A stretch of 11,958 bases of DNA, taken from NCBI GenBank assembly GCA_002315825.1, contig DCIC01000105.1, positions 1-11,958 on the forward strand, given 5' to 3'. Below the pieces are notes generated by a model. It was given only the letters and a program-made list of their open reading frames with translations, did no database searches and was not told the DNA's origin. The translations under genes and the position numbers were made by a program. The first letter of the stretch is position 1; each line of letters opens with the position of its first letter. This DNA comes from Bacteroidales bacterium UBA1736. GTDB lineage: Bacteria > Bacteroidota > Bacteroidia > Bacteroidales > UBA932. Shown in pieces: positions 1-7,042 of the stretch.

Positions 1-3
1 GAG

Positions 4-1008
4 TTACCTCGCAATAAATGAAATGACCTCGTTGAGATACTGCTCTTGCGCAGGAATGTCAAACATCACAGCATAATGCCACAGATTATTTCCATACAAC
101 ATTCCGACTTCCACTCCGGCAGCCTTCATCTTATCATACAACAACATAGTATCAGGACTGAGGATATCATCGGAGGCATTGTAAATGAATGTTCTTGGCA
201 TCCCTTTATGATTACCGTGAATAGGGCTGAGCTTCGGATCAGAAAAGCTCATACCATCTTGAGCCCAGTGATGGCAGGATTTCGCAAGATATATTGAACT
301 CATAATATCCTTACTCTCAAGGCTCTGGATATCGGGATTCCCCAAAGTAAAATCAGCCAATGGCGAAATAGGGAAAATCGCATCCGGAAGTTGCATTCCA
401 AGTTCTTTCAGATACATCGTGAACGTCAATGTAAGGTTACCTCCGGCCGATTCACCCATTATATAAATAGGTTTCCCCTCTTTAAGTAGACTCTTATAAA
501 CATCAAGAACCATAGATAGACCGTTAAGAACTCTATACGAAGGGGCCAGAGGATATAAGGGCATATAAATGGCCGCATTCATACGGGAAATAAGCTTTTC
601 ACAGAAGGGAGAATGAACAGTTGTATTGAAATTAAGGAAAAAAGCGCCTCCGTGCAAAAAAATGAGATTGTAATCCGGAGTACCGGTTTTGCGTGTGAGT
701 TTCATAGTTTTCCAACCATTCTCATCAACAAGCACATCGCGCTTGTATTCGTCAGAGAAATCACAAACGACACCGCCATATTCCTCATATGACTTATCCG
801 CGTAAGTATTAAAAAGAGCATCAACATCTTCTTGACTTCTTGGACGTGGATTGTCAATGATTGTTTGTCTCATTGCAACTGTCTTGGCGTCAAGGGTTTC
901 GCTCGTATAGTGAATGAAGCACTTCGTATCATTCTCCATTTTTGAACAAGAAGATGACAGCACGCTAAGCAAAGCCATCGAAAACAGTAGTGTAGTAAAA
1001 GGTTTCAT
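4..1008 (-). CDS. HSL-family alpha/beta hydrolase (esterase), predicted exported lipoprotein
   Basis: This is a carboxylesterase-like alpha/beta hydrolase of the hormone-sensitive-lipase (family IV) type. From the ATG at 1008 (334 aa) the oxyanion-hole motif is HGGAF at residues 119-123. The nucleophile elbow is GESAGG with Ser187, and the triad is completed by Asp280 or Asp281 (NASDDILSPD) and His311 (NNLWHYAV). The N-terminus MKPFTTLLFSMALLSVLSSSC is a signal peptide ending in a candidate lipidated Cys21. The lipobox SSSC is relaxed, so lipidation is likely rather than certain. The reading frame extends to a TTG at 1029, but the ATG gives the better signal peptide and leaves a normal leader after the -7 box at 1040-1047. 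The substrate is unknown; an acetyl or acyl ester on a sugar or other small molecule is a guess. It is divergent from the nucleoside hydrolase. The hydrolase call is firm, the substrate is not. Confidence 0.85.
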   Translation of the reverse strand: MKPFTTLLFSMALLSVLSSSCSKMENDTKCFIHYTSETLDAKTVAMRQTIIDNPRPRSQEDVDALFNTYADKSYEEYGGVVCDFSDEYKRDVLVDENGWKTMKLTRKTGTPDYNLIFLHGGAFFLNFNTTVHSPFCEKLISRMNAAIYMPLYPLAPSYRVLNGLSMVLDVYKSLLKEGKPIYIMGESAGGNLTLTFTMYLKELGMQLPDAIFPISPLADFTLGNPDIQSLESKDIMSSIYLAKSCHHWAQDGMSFSDPKLSPIHGNHKGMPRTFIYNASDDILSPDTMLLYDKMKAAGVEVGMLYGNNLWHYAVMFDIPAQEQYLNEVISFIAR

Positions 1009-1039
1009 TATCGATTTGTTTAAGTTCAAACTAACAATG

Positions 1040-1071
1040 CAAAAATAAGCATTTCCTTGATATCACCTAAA
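1040..1071 (-). promoter_or_regulatory. Candidate promoter of the alpha/beta hydrolase
   Basis: On the minus strand TATTTTTG (1047 to 1040) matches the Bacteroidetes -7 consensus TAnnTTTG. A weak -33 match, TTTA, lies at 1071-1068 with a 20-nt spacer. The expected transcription start is near 1036, giving a leader of about 28 nt to the ATG at 1008. That is too short a distance for the TTG start at 1029 to be convincing. The ATGC/GCAT arms at 1037-1040 and 1049-1052 flank the box. Confidence 0.45.
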
Positions 1072-1072
1072 A

Positions 1073-1082
1073 TTTGCGCAAA
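1073..1082. repeat. Perfect palindrome TTTGCGCAAA between divergent promoters
   Basis: This 10-bp perfect palindrome lies between the two divergent -7 boxes and next to the presumed -33 region of the minus-strand promoter. It could be an operator that serves both genes. No regulator is encoded in the window to pair with it, and a 10-bp palindrome can occur by chance. Confidence 0.35.
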
Positions 1083-1115
1083 GGAGCAACGGGGATTATA
1101 AAGCAAATCTTTTCA

Positions 1116-1133
1116 TATCTTTGTGGAAAGATA
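1116..1133 (+). promoter_or_regulatory. Candidate promoter of the nucleoside hydrolase, overlapped by an inverted repeat
   Basis: TATCTTTG at 1116-1123 matches the TAnnTTTG -7 consensus. The predicted start is near 1127, about 13 nt before the ATG at 1140. I see no good -33 TTTG at the right spacing. The box is also the left arm of a perfect inverted repeat, TATCTTT-GTGG-AAAGATA (7-bp arms, 4-nt centre), which covers the -7 element and the predicted start site. Confidence 0.45.
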
Positions 1134-1139
1134 ATAAAT

Positions 1140-2258
1140 ATGAGGAACTGGATTTTTGTAATTTGTATTGCTTTATTTTGTTCTCTCCTGCTTATATCCT
1201 GCGAAAAGAACTCTCAGCCAGGACAGGAGGAAATTATCCCGAATATTATTTTCGATACTGATTTGGGCAATTCCACAGATGATGTTTTGGCGATGCATGC
1301 TATGTTCTCCGCTCGTGAAGAGGGGTTGTGCAACGTGGTTGGAGTAATGGGAGACAGACAATTTGGGAAGGCCAAGGACTTGTTGGACCGTTTTCTCCAT
1401 TACTATAACGCTGACGATGTACCCCTGGGGTTTGTGGACGGAGAGAATCAGTATTTTGAATTGATTCCTTACTACCAGCTTATTGATTCGCTCAAGTCGG
1501 ATGGTACTCCTTTGTTCGAACCGTCAGGCATTCCTCTTTCCGAGCGCTTGCCGGCGTGGAAACTCTATCGGAAACTCCTCAGCGAAGCCGCGGACAACAG
1601 CATCACGATTGTATGTGTCGGTATGCTTACCAATTTGGGATTGCTGTTGGATTCACCGGCTGATGAATTCTCTCCACTGACAGGGTCGGAACTTGTTGAA
1701 AAGAAAGTAAAGGTACTTGAATTGATGGCCGGTTGTTTCACATCAGTCCCTCTCAGATATACAAAATCGGGGACCGTGTGCAAATTCATTGAAGTCGAAT
1801 ACAATATCGGTGGAGACATACCTCTGGCCCAGAAAGTTATTCATGGCTGGCCTGGAAAAATAAATGTTTTCCCGCTGGAAGAAGGCCTTCACTTCCCTTC
1901 CAATCACGATGCGATTCTCGAACAATACAAATGGCAGCCGGACAGCCCCATTTATCAGATATACTCACGTTATGACGAGTGGGAGAAAGGCGACGTCGGG
2001 CAGTATTTATGGGATTTAATTACAATGCTTCACGCCATTTTCCCTCAAAATGTATTTATGGACTCCACTCCGGGTTATATATATGTCGAAGACAGCGGCA
2101 GAACCATATTCTTGACGGATCCTCTCGGCATACTTCCGGATCCTATAGGAGACCATAGGATTATCAGCATGAACTTCACTTCTGAGACAAAGATTCAGAT
2201 GTATCTGGAGTATATTACCGGGTTTTCTCCAAAAGACAGAAGAATGACTGTCAGGTAA
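1140..2258 (+). CDS. Nucleoside hydrolase family protein, predicted lipoprotein
   Basis: This belongs to the inosine/uridine-preferring nucleoside hydrolase fold, whose members cleave the N-glycosidic bond of ribonucleosides. From the ATG at 1140 it is 372 aa. MRNWIFVICIALFCSLLLIS-C21 is a clear lipoprotein signal peptide, so the protein is exported, unlike the cytoplasmic RihA-type enzymes. The metal-site signature is DTDLGNSTDD at 39-48, followed by the GMLTNLG segment at 161-167, EYNIGGD at 220-226 and YLWD with Asp292. Many Bacteroidetes paralogues read DTDMGNDVDD, so Ser45 replaces an Asp here. A TTG start at 1074 would add 22 residues that contain the promoter and displace the signal peptide, so I reject it. 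The gene ends 15 bp from the convergent aminotransferase gene. Fold assignment is firm. A true nucleoside substrate is not certain, because exported Bacteroidetes members are mostly uncharacterised. Confidence 0.83.
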   Translation: MRNWIFVICIALFCSLLLISCEKNSQPGQEEIIPNIIFDTDLGNSTDDVLAMHAMFSAREEGLCNVVGVMGDRQFGKAKDLLDRFLHYYNADDVPLGFVDGENQYFELIPYYQLIDSLKSDGTPLFEPSGIPLSERLPAWKLYRKLLSEAADNSITIVCVGMLTNLGLLLDSPADEFSPLTGSELVEKKVKVLELMAGCFTSVPLRYTKSGTVCKFIEVEYNIGGDIPLAQKVIHGWPGKINVFPLEEGLHFPSNHDAILEQYKWQPDSPIYQIYSRYDEWEKGDVGQYLWDLITMLHAIFPQNVFMDSTPGYIYVEDSGRTIFLTDPLGILPDPIGDHRIISMNFTSETKIQMYLEYITGFSPKDRRMTVR

Positions 2259-2273
2259 AGCGGAGTATGAAGG

Positions 2274-3479
2274 CTAGACGCGGCCGGGATATTGTTTAAG
2301 AGCCTGCTCGAGAATCGCCATAGCCTTCTGAAGCTCCGGCACCTCAAGCACATAAGCAATGCGCGCGTGATTCTTTCCGACGCCCTCAGTCTTGTAGAAA
2401 GACTCGGCAGGAGTAATCATCACAGTCTGATTATCCACCCTGAACTCCGTGAGCAGCCACTTGGCAAAACTGGAAGCATCATCAACAGGCAGCTCAACGA
2501 CCGTATAGAACGCACCTAGCGGACGAGGACAGAACACACCCTCCATCTTATTCAGAGCATCCACAGCACAATCGCGACGGCGGATATACTCAGCTTTGAC
2601 CTCATCAAAATACGACTGCGGCGTATCCAATGCCCCAATAGAAGCATATTGCCCCAAAACCGGAGGACACAGACGGGACTGAGCGAACTTGAGCGCGGCG
2701 GCCATCACATCCTTGTTGTGAGAAATGATACAGCCAATACGAGCCCCGCAGAGATTGTACCTCTTGGAAACAGAATCGACCAAAATGACATTCTGCTCAC
2801 ACCCGGGGATACTCATCGCACTGAAATGCGGCTCATCCGTATAGCAGAACTCACGATACACTTCATCAGAAATCAGGAAGAGATCGTGCCTGCGGCAAAA
2901 CTCCCCTATCTGAAGCATTTCCTCCTTGCTGAAAAGCTTCCCAGACGGATTGCAGGGATTGCTGATAAGCACAGCCTTCGTCCTGGGCGAATACAACTTC
3001 TCAAACTCCTCAATCCCGGGAATACGGAAATCATCACGGATATCTGTAGGAACAGCTTTGAGAGTAATGCCGTTAAGGAATGCGAATGTATTGTAATTGG
3101 TATAGAAAGGCTCGATGACAATAATCTCATCCCCCTGGTCTGCAGCTATCTGCATCGCTGTAGCAAACGCCTCGCTTCCCGCAACCGTCACAAGAATCTC
3201 AGAAAGGTCTATGTCAATCCCAATCTTCTTATAATATTTCTCTATCAAATCCTTGCGCAGCTGAAGAAGACCCGCAGAATTGGTATAAGAAAGATGATGC
3301 ATATTGTGACATTTGTCCATAATAGCATCAATCGCACAAGACGGGGACTTTATATCCGGGGCACCCACATTGAGATGATACACTTTTGTACCCTGAGCTT
3401 CGGCCGCTTCAGAAAACGGCACAAGCCGGCGTATAGCCGAGGCGGGCATAGTATGAGATTTTTCCGAAATCTTCAACAT
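2274..3479 (-). CDS. Class I/II PLP-dependent aminotransferase (aspartate aminotransferase-like)
   Basis: This 401-aa fold-type I aminotransferase transfers an amino group between an amino acid and a 2-oxo acid using pyridoxal phosphate. The PLP lysine is Lys239 in DSVSKRYNLCGARIG, with the phosphate-binding Arg247. Other family marks are NPCNPSG (174-180), DEVY (205-208) and a C-terminal HARIAY segment carrying the likely carboxylate-binding Arg. Length is typical for the family. The ATG lies 2 bp after the asd stop codon, so the two are almost certainly co-transcribed and probably translationally coupled. That pairing suggests work in the aspartate pathway, for example making aspartate or an aspartate-derived amino acid. 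Substrate specificity cannot be read from sequence, since close relatives include aspartate, aromatic and diaminopimelate aminotransferases. Confidence 0.88.
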   Translation of the reverse strand: MLKISEKSHTMPASAIRRLVPFSEAAEAQGTKVYHLNVGAPDIKSPSCAIDAIMDKCHNMHHLSYTNSAGLLQLRKDLIEKYYKKIGIDIDLSEILVTVAGSEAFATAMQIAADQGDEIIVIEPFYTNYNTFAFLNGITLKAVPTDIRDDFRIPGIEEFEKLYSPRTKAVLISNPCNPSGKLFSKEEMLQIGEFCRRHDLFLISDEVYREFCYTDEPHFSAMSIPGCEQNVILVDSVSKRYNLCGARIGCIISHNKDVMAAALKFAQSRLCPPVLGQYASIGALDTPQSYFDEVKAEYIRRRDCAVDALNKMEGVFCPRPLGAFYTVVELPVDDASSFAKWLLTEFRVDNQTVMITPAESFYKTEGVGKNHARIAYVLEVPELQKAMAILEQALKQYPGRV

Positions 3480-3481
3480 AT

Positions 3482-4483
3482 TTATCTCTTACTTATCATA
3501 TATTCTGCAATCTGCACTGCATTGAGAGCGGCTCCCTTTCTGATCTGGTCTCCTGAAAGCCAGAATGTAATGCCATTCTCATTGGCCACATCCTTACGGA
3601 CACGCCCTACATAGACAGCATCTTTCCCACCGGTAAAGAGAGGCATAGGATATTTCTTTGTTGCAGGATCATCCTCAAGCACCAGGCCAGGAGCGGAGGC
3701 AATCGCCTTCTGCACATCGGCAACCTCCAACGGCTTTTCAGTCTCCACCCATACAGCCTCCGAGTGAGAGCGGAGCGAAGAAATGCGAACACACATAGCA
3801 GAGCATTTGACATCGGAATGGAGAATCTTGCGAGTCTCATTGAACATCTTCATCTCCTCTTTTGTATATCCATTGTCAGTAAATACGTCAATCTGAGGAA
3901 TCACATTGTAAGCCAACTGATAAGCAAACTTATCGACCGTCACCGGCTTGCCCTCAACAATATCCTTGTACTGCTGCTCAAGCTCCTTCATAGCCTGGGC
4001 ACCGGCCCCGGATGCAGACTGATAGCTTGCAACGTGGATCCGTGTGATATGGGAGAGTTTCTCTATAGGTTTGAGTACCACTACCATCATAATAGTGGTA
4101 CAGTTTGGATTGGCAATAATGTTTCTGGGGCAATTGAACGCATCCTCGGCATTGCACTCCGGCACTACGAGGGGCACGTCCTCATCCATTCGGAAAGCGC
4201 TGGAGTTGTCAATCATTATTGTCCCGTGCTTTGTGATAGTCTGGGCAAACTCCTTTGAGGTACCTGCACCGGCAGAAGTGAAAGCGAAATCAATGCCTTT
4301 GAAGTCGTCGTTGTGCTGAAGAAGTTTGACTTCCAACTCTTTTCCGCGGAATGTGTATTTGCGGCCGGCACTTCTCTCCGATCCGAACAAAACAATCTCA
4401 TCAGCAGGAAAATTTCTTTCCTCGAGGACGCGCAGGAACTCCTGTCCCACAGCACCGCTTGCACCAACAATAGCTACTTTCAT
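3482..4483 (-). CDS. asd: Aspartate-semialdehyde dehydrogenase
   Basis: This cytoplasmic enzyme reduces L-aspartyl-4-phosphate to aspartate 4-semialdehyde with NADPH, at the branch leading to lysine/diaminopimelate, threonine and methionine. The 333-aa length is normal. The N-terminal Rossmann motif GASGAVG is at residues 7-13. The catalytic cysteine is Cys128 in NPNCTT, the SYQSASGAG loop is at 153-161, and the catalytic histidine is His240 in RISSLRSHSE. The start MKVAIVGASG fits the family exactly. It is the first gene of a two-gene unit with the aminotransferase and lies about 100 bp downstream of the GH94 stop codon on the same strand. Two -7-like boxes in that gap suggest its own promoter rather than read-through from the sugar operon. 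Confidence 0.96.
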   Translation of the reverse strand: MKVAIVGASGAVGQEFLRVLEERNFPADEIVLFGSERSAGRKYTFRGKELEVKLLQHNDDFKGIDFAFTSAGAGTSKEFAQTITKHGTIMIDNSSAFRMDEDVPLVVPECNAEDAFNCPRNIIANPNCTTIMMVVVLKPIEKLSHITRIHVASYQSASGAGAQAMKELEQQYKDIVEGKPVTVDKFAYQLAYNVIPQIDVFTDNGYTKEEMKMFNETRKILHSDVKCSAMCVRISSLRSHSEAVWVETEKPLEVADVQKAIASAPGLVLEDDPATKKYPMPLFTGGKDAVYVGRVRKDVANENGITFWLSGDQIRKGAALNAVQIAEYMISKR

Positions 4484-4508
4484 TTTATATATTCATTAAG
4501 TTCGATTA

Positions 4509-4550
4509 CAAACATACGGAAAATCTTCCGGTTTTATTCCTGCAAATATA
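4509..4550 (-). promoter_or_regulatory. Candidate tandem -7 boxes for the asd operon
   Basis: On the minus strand TATATTTG (4550-4543) and TATGTTTG (4516-4509) both match TAnnTTTG. They predict leaders of about 56 and 22 nt before the asd ATG at 4483. Neither has a convincing -33 TTTG. The short inverted repeat CGGAA-AATC-TTCCG (4517-4530) sits between them, directly beside the second box, and would fold in RNA started from the first. Confidence 0.42.
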
Positions 4551-4560
4551 CCAAATTATA

Positions 4561-4573
4561 CACACGAAGTGTG
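4561..4573. repeat. Short inverted repeat CACAC-GAA-GTGTG downstream of GH94
   Basis: The 5-bp arms have a 3-nt centre and lie 11 bp past the GH94 stop codon, just upstream of the first asd -7 box. It could be a weak terminator for the sugar operon, but no U-run follows it in the minus direction. It could equally be a protein-binding site in the asd promoter region. Chance is also possible. Confidence 0.25.
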
Positions 4574-4584
4574 GAAAGGCACAA

Positions 4585-7035
4585 TCAGATTTCAACCTCG
4601 ACTTTATGTTTGCCCGCAGAGAATGGAATAAACTGCTTTCCGCCCTTCCCCTTGTTTACTATATGAATGTCATAATCAGCACCTCTGAAATGCCTGTGCA
4701 CGGTGTACTCCTTGATACTGTCAGGGAGACAAGGCTCAATCAGAAGTCCGTCATATTGAGGCTTTATACCCAGTATCCATTCCGTGATTGTGTACCAGTT
4801 CCAGGCTGCAGTTCCGGTGAGCCAGCTGTTTTTGCCTTCGCCAGGACGCGCAGAATCCTTGCCGGCGACCATCTGGCAATAAACATAAGGCTCCACCTTA
4901 TGCAAGTTCTGGTCCTTGATATACGAAGGGCTTATCTTGCACCAATGCTCCCAAGCGTCTTGCGCGCGATTTGCCACTACCTCTCCGATAATGACCCAAG
5001 GGTTATTGTGGCAGAAGATTCCGGCATTCTCCTTATATCCCTGAGGGTATGAGGAAATCTCTCCGTATTCGATATAGTATTTTGTGTACGCAGGATTGTT
5101 GAGCACTATTCCGTGTTCACAATCCATCATCTTCTTTACCGAATCGAGGGCCTTGTCGCACATTCCCTTATCTTGGCCGATAGCTGCCATAGTGCACCAG
5201 CCCTGGCTTTCGATAAATATCTTGCCTTCCTCACAGTCGTTACTGCCCACCTTGCCTCCGAAATAGTCATAGGCACGAAGGAACCACTCACCATCCCAGC
5301 CGTACATCTCCACCGCCTTAATCATCGAATCGATTCTGGCCCTGACATCTTCAATCTGAGCTTTATCAGCTCCAATGCGCTCCAGCAGCTCAAGAAACTG
5401 TCTTCCGCAGAACACAAACTGCCCGGCAATCATAAGTGATTCGGCCTTGCTTCCCTGAGTCTTATTTTCAGTAGTCTGGAATGACTCGTTAGGGTCATTG
5501 GAGAAGCAGTTGAGATTCATACAGTCGTTCCAGTCGGCACGTCCTATGAGAGGAAGACCATGCGGGCCGAGATTGGCCGAAATATGATCGAAACTTATCT
5601 TCAAATGCTCAAGAAGGGTCTTTTCAGACCCCGGCACATTGTCGAAAGGCACCATCTCATCAAGGATGCTGAAATCACCGGACTCCTTGATATATGCTAC
5701 AGTTCCGAATATCAGCCAAAGAGGATCGTCCCCGAAACCTCCGCCGATACCATTATTGCCGCGCTTTGTAAGAGGCTGGTACTGATGATAACAGCCTCCA
5801 TCAGGGAATTGGGTTGAAGCGATGTCGATTATCCTTTCACGGGCGCGCTGGGGGATCTGATGAACAAATCCCACAAGATCCTGATTAGAATCGCGGAACC
5901 CCATCCCACGGCCAATTCCGCTCTCAAAGAAGCTGGCGCTTCGGCTCATATTGAAAGTCACCATACACTGGTACTGGTTCCAAGTGTTAACCATCCGGTC
6001 AAGCTTCTCATTTCCCGATTCAACGGAGAACCTGCCAAGCAGACTCTCCCAATAACAGTTCAATTCGGCAAAAGCCGCATCAACCTTTTCTGCAGTGTCA
6101 AAGGCATCGATGAGTTCGTAAGCGGGTTTCTTGTTTATCAAGTCCGAGCAGCTGTTGTATAGTTTGCCGCCTTCCGGAAGCCTGTGAGGAGGAACAACAG
6201 ACAATTGCTTCTCAAACTTCTCCTCCTGAGGATTCTCAACATAACCCAGAACAAACACAAGATCCTTCTGCTCCCCAGGAGCGAGAGTGACTGCGATGCA
6301 GTGCGATGCAATGGGACTCCATCCGTGAGCAACGGAATTGCCGGACTTCCCGGCAATCACATTCTGAGGCGCATCGAAGCCGTTGTACAGCCCCACAAAA
6401 CTCTCCCTGTCGGTATCAAAGCCCTCAATCGGCGAATTGACAGAGTAGAATGCATAATGGTTGCGGCGCTCACGATATTCTGTCTTATGGTAGATTATGC
6501 TTCCCTCAACCTCAACCTCACCTGTCGAGAAATTGCGCTGGAAGTTTTCCATATCGGTCTCGGCATTCCAAAGACACCATTCCTGAAGTGAAAAGACCTT
6601 GAAGGACTTGACGCAATCAGAAGTATTGCGGAGAGTAAGCTTCTGAATTTCACATCTTTTGCCAATTGGCACGAAGAAAAGGACAGACGCCTCGATACCG
6701 TTCTTTCGTCCGGTAATCCTGCTATAGCCCATACCGTGCCGGCACTCGTAGGCTTCAAGAGCTGTCTTACAAGGTTTCCAACCAGGATTCCAAACAGTTC
6801 CACCATCGTTAATGTAAAAATATCTGCCGCCCGCATCCATTGGAACACCATTGTAGCGGTAACGAGTAATGCGGCGAAACTTTGCGTCCTTGCAGAAACA
6901 GTAACCTCCCGCCGTACCGGAGATCAGAGAAAAGAAATCTTCTGTCCCCAGATAATTAATCCAAGGCCAAGGTGTTGCAGCTTCGGTGATTACGAATTCT
7001 CTTGCAGCATCGTTGAAATGTCCGTATTGTTCCAT
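4585..7035 (-). CDS. GH94 cellobiose phosphorylase
   Basis: This enzyme converts cellobiose plus phosphate into alpha-D-glucose 1-phosphate and glucose. The 816-aa length is usual for GH94 cellobiose phosphorylases and shorter than typical cellodextrin phosphorylases. The N-terminal beta-sandwich carries family signatures such as TPWPWINYLG (21-30), FFSLISGTAGG (34-44) and YNGVPMDAGGRYFYI (61-75). In the catalytic (alpha/alpha) barrel GFRDSNQD lies at 379-386, the DWND motif with the acid Asp at 501-504, GIFCHNNPW at 672-680 and the TGTAAWNW phosphate-side loop at 740-747. No signal peptide is present, so it acts in the cytoplasm. The ATG follows the symporter stop codon by 7 bp, and it is the last gene of the operon. 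The N-terminal pattern resembles clostridial cellobiose phosphorylases closely. A relaxed acceptor such as mannose is possible, and chitobiose phosphorylase seems less likely. Confidence 0.9.
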   Translation of the reverse strand: MEQYGHFNDAAREFVITEAATPWPWINYLGTEDFFSLISGTAGGYCFCKDAKFRRITRYRYNGVPMDAGGRYFYINDGGTVWNPGWKPCKTALEAYECRHGMGYSRITGRKNGIEASVLFFVPIGKRCEIQKLTLRNTSDCVKSFKVFSLQEWCLWNAETDMENFQRNFSTGEVEVEGSIIYHKTEYRERRNHYAFYSVNSPIEGFDTDRESFVGLYNGFDAPQNVIAGKSGNSVAHGWSPIASHCIAVTLAPGEQKDLVFVLGYVENPQEEKFEKQLSVVPPHRLPEGGKLYNSCSDLINKKPAYELIDAFDTAEKVDAAFAELNCYWESLLGRFSVESGNEKLDRMVNTWNQYQCMVTFNMSRSASFFESGIGRGMGFRDSNQDLVGFVHQIPQRARERIIDIASTQFPDGGCYHQYQPLTKRGNNGIGGGFGDDPLWLIFGTVAYIKESGDFSILDEMVPFDNVPGSEKTLLEHLKISFDHISANLGPHGLPLIGRADWNDCMNLNCFSNDPNESFQTTENKTQGSKAESLMIAGQFVFCGRQFLELLERIGADKAQIEDVRARIDSMIKAVEMYGWDGEWFLRAYDYFGGKVGSNDCEEGKIFIESQGWCTMAAIGQDKGMCDKALDSVKKMMDCEHGIVLNNPAYTKYYIEYGEISSYPQGYKENAGIFCHNNPWVIIGEVVANRAQDAWEHWCKISPSYIKDQNLHKVEPYVYCQMVAGKDSARPGEGKNSWLTGTAAWNWYTITEWILGIKPQYDGLLIEPCLPDSIKEYTVHRHFRGADYDIHIVNKGKGGKQFIPFSAGKHKVEVEI

Positions 7036-7042
7036 TGACTTA

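Noticed and set aside
1074..1139. TTG-initiated extension of the nucleoside hydrolase
   Set aside because: It would place the promoter-like box inside the coding region and bury the lipoprotein signal peptide 22 residues in.
2230..2300. A terminator between the convergent nucleoside hydrolase and aminotransferase genes
   Set aside because: Only a weak GACAG/CTGTC pairing with an 8-nt loop and no T-run is visible, so I do not call a terminator.
2649..3614. A 321-codon open frame on the plus strand
   Set aside because: It is antisense to the aminotransferase and the end of asd. Both of those carry catalytic motifs in the minus frame, while this one has none.
4585..7035. GH94 as a cellodextrin or chitobiose phosphorylase
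   Set aside because: It is shorter than typical cellodextrin phosphorylases, and its N-terminal blocks match cellobiose phosphorylases best. Chitobiose phosphorylase does not fit the epimerase/GH130 context.
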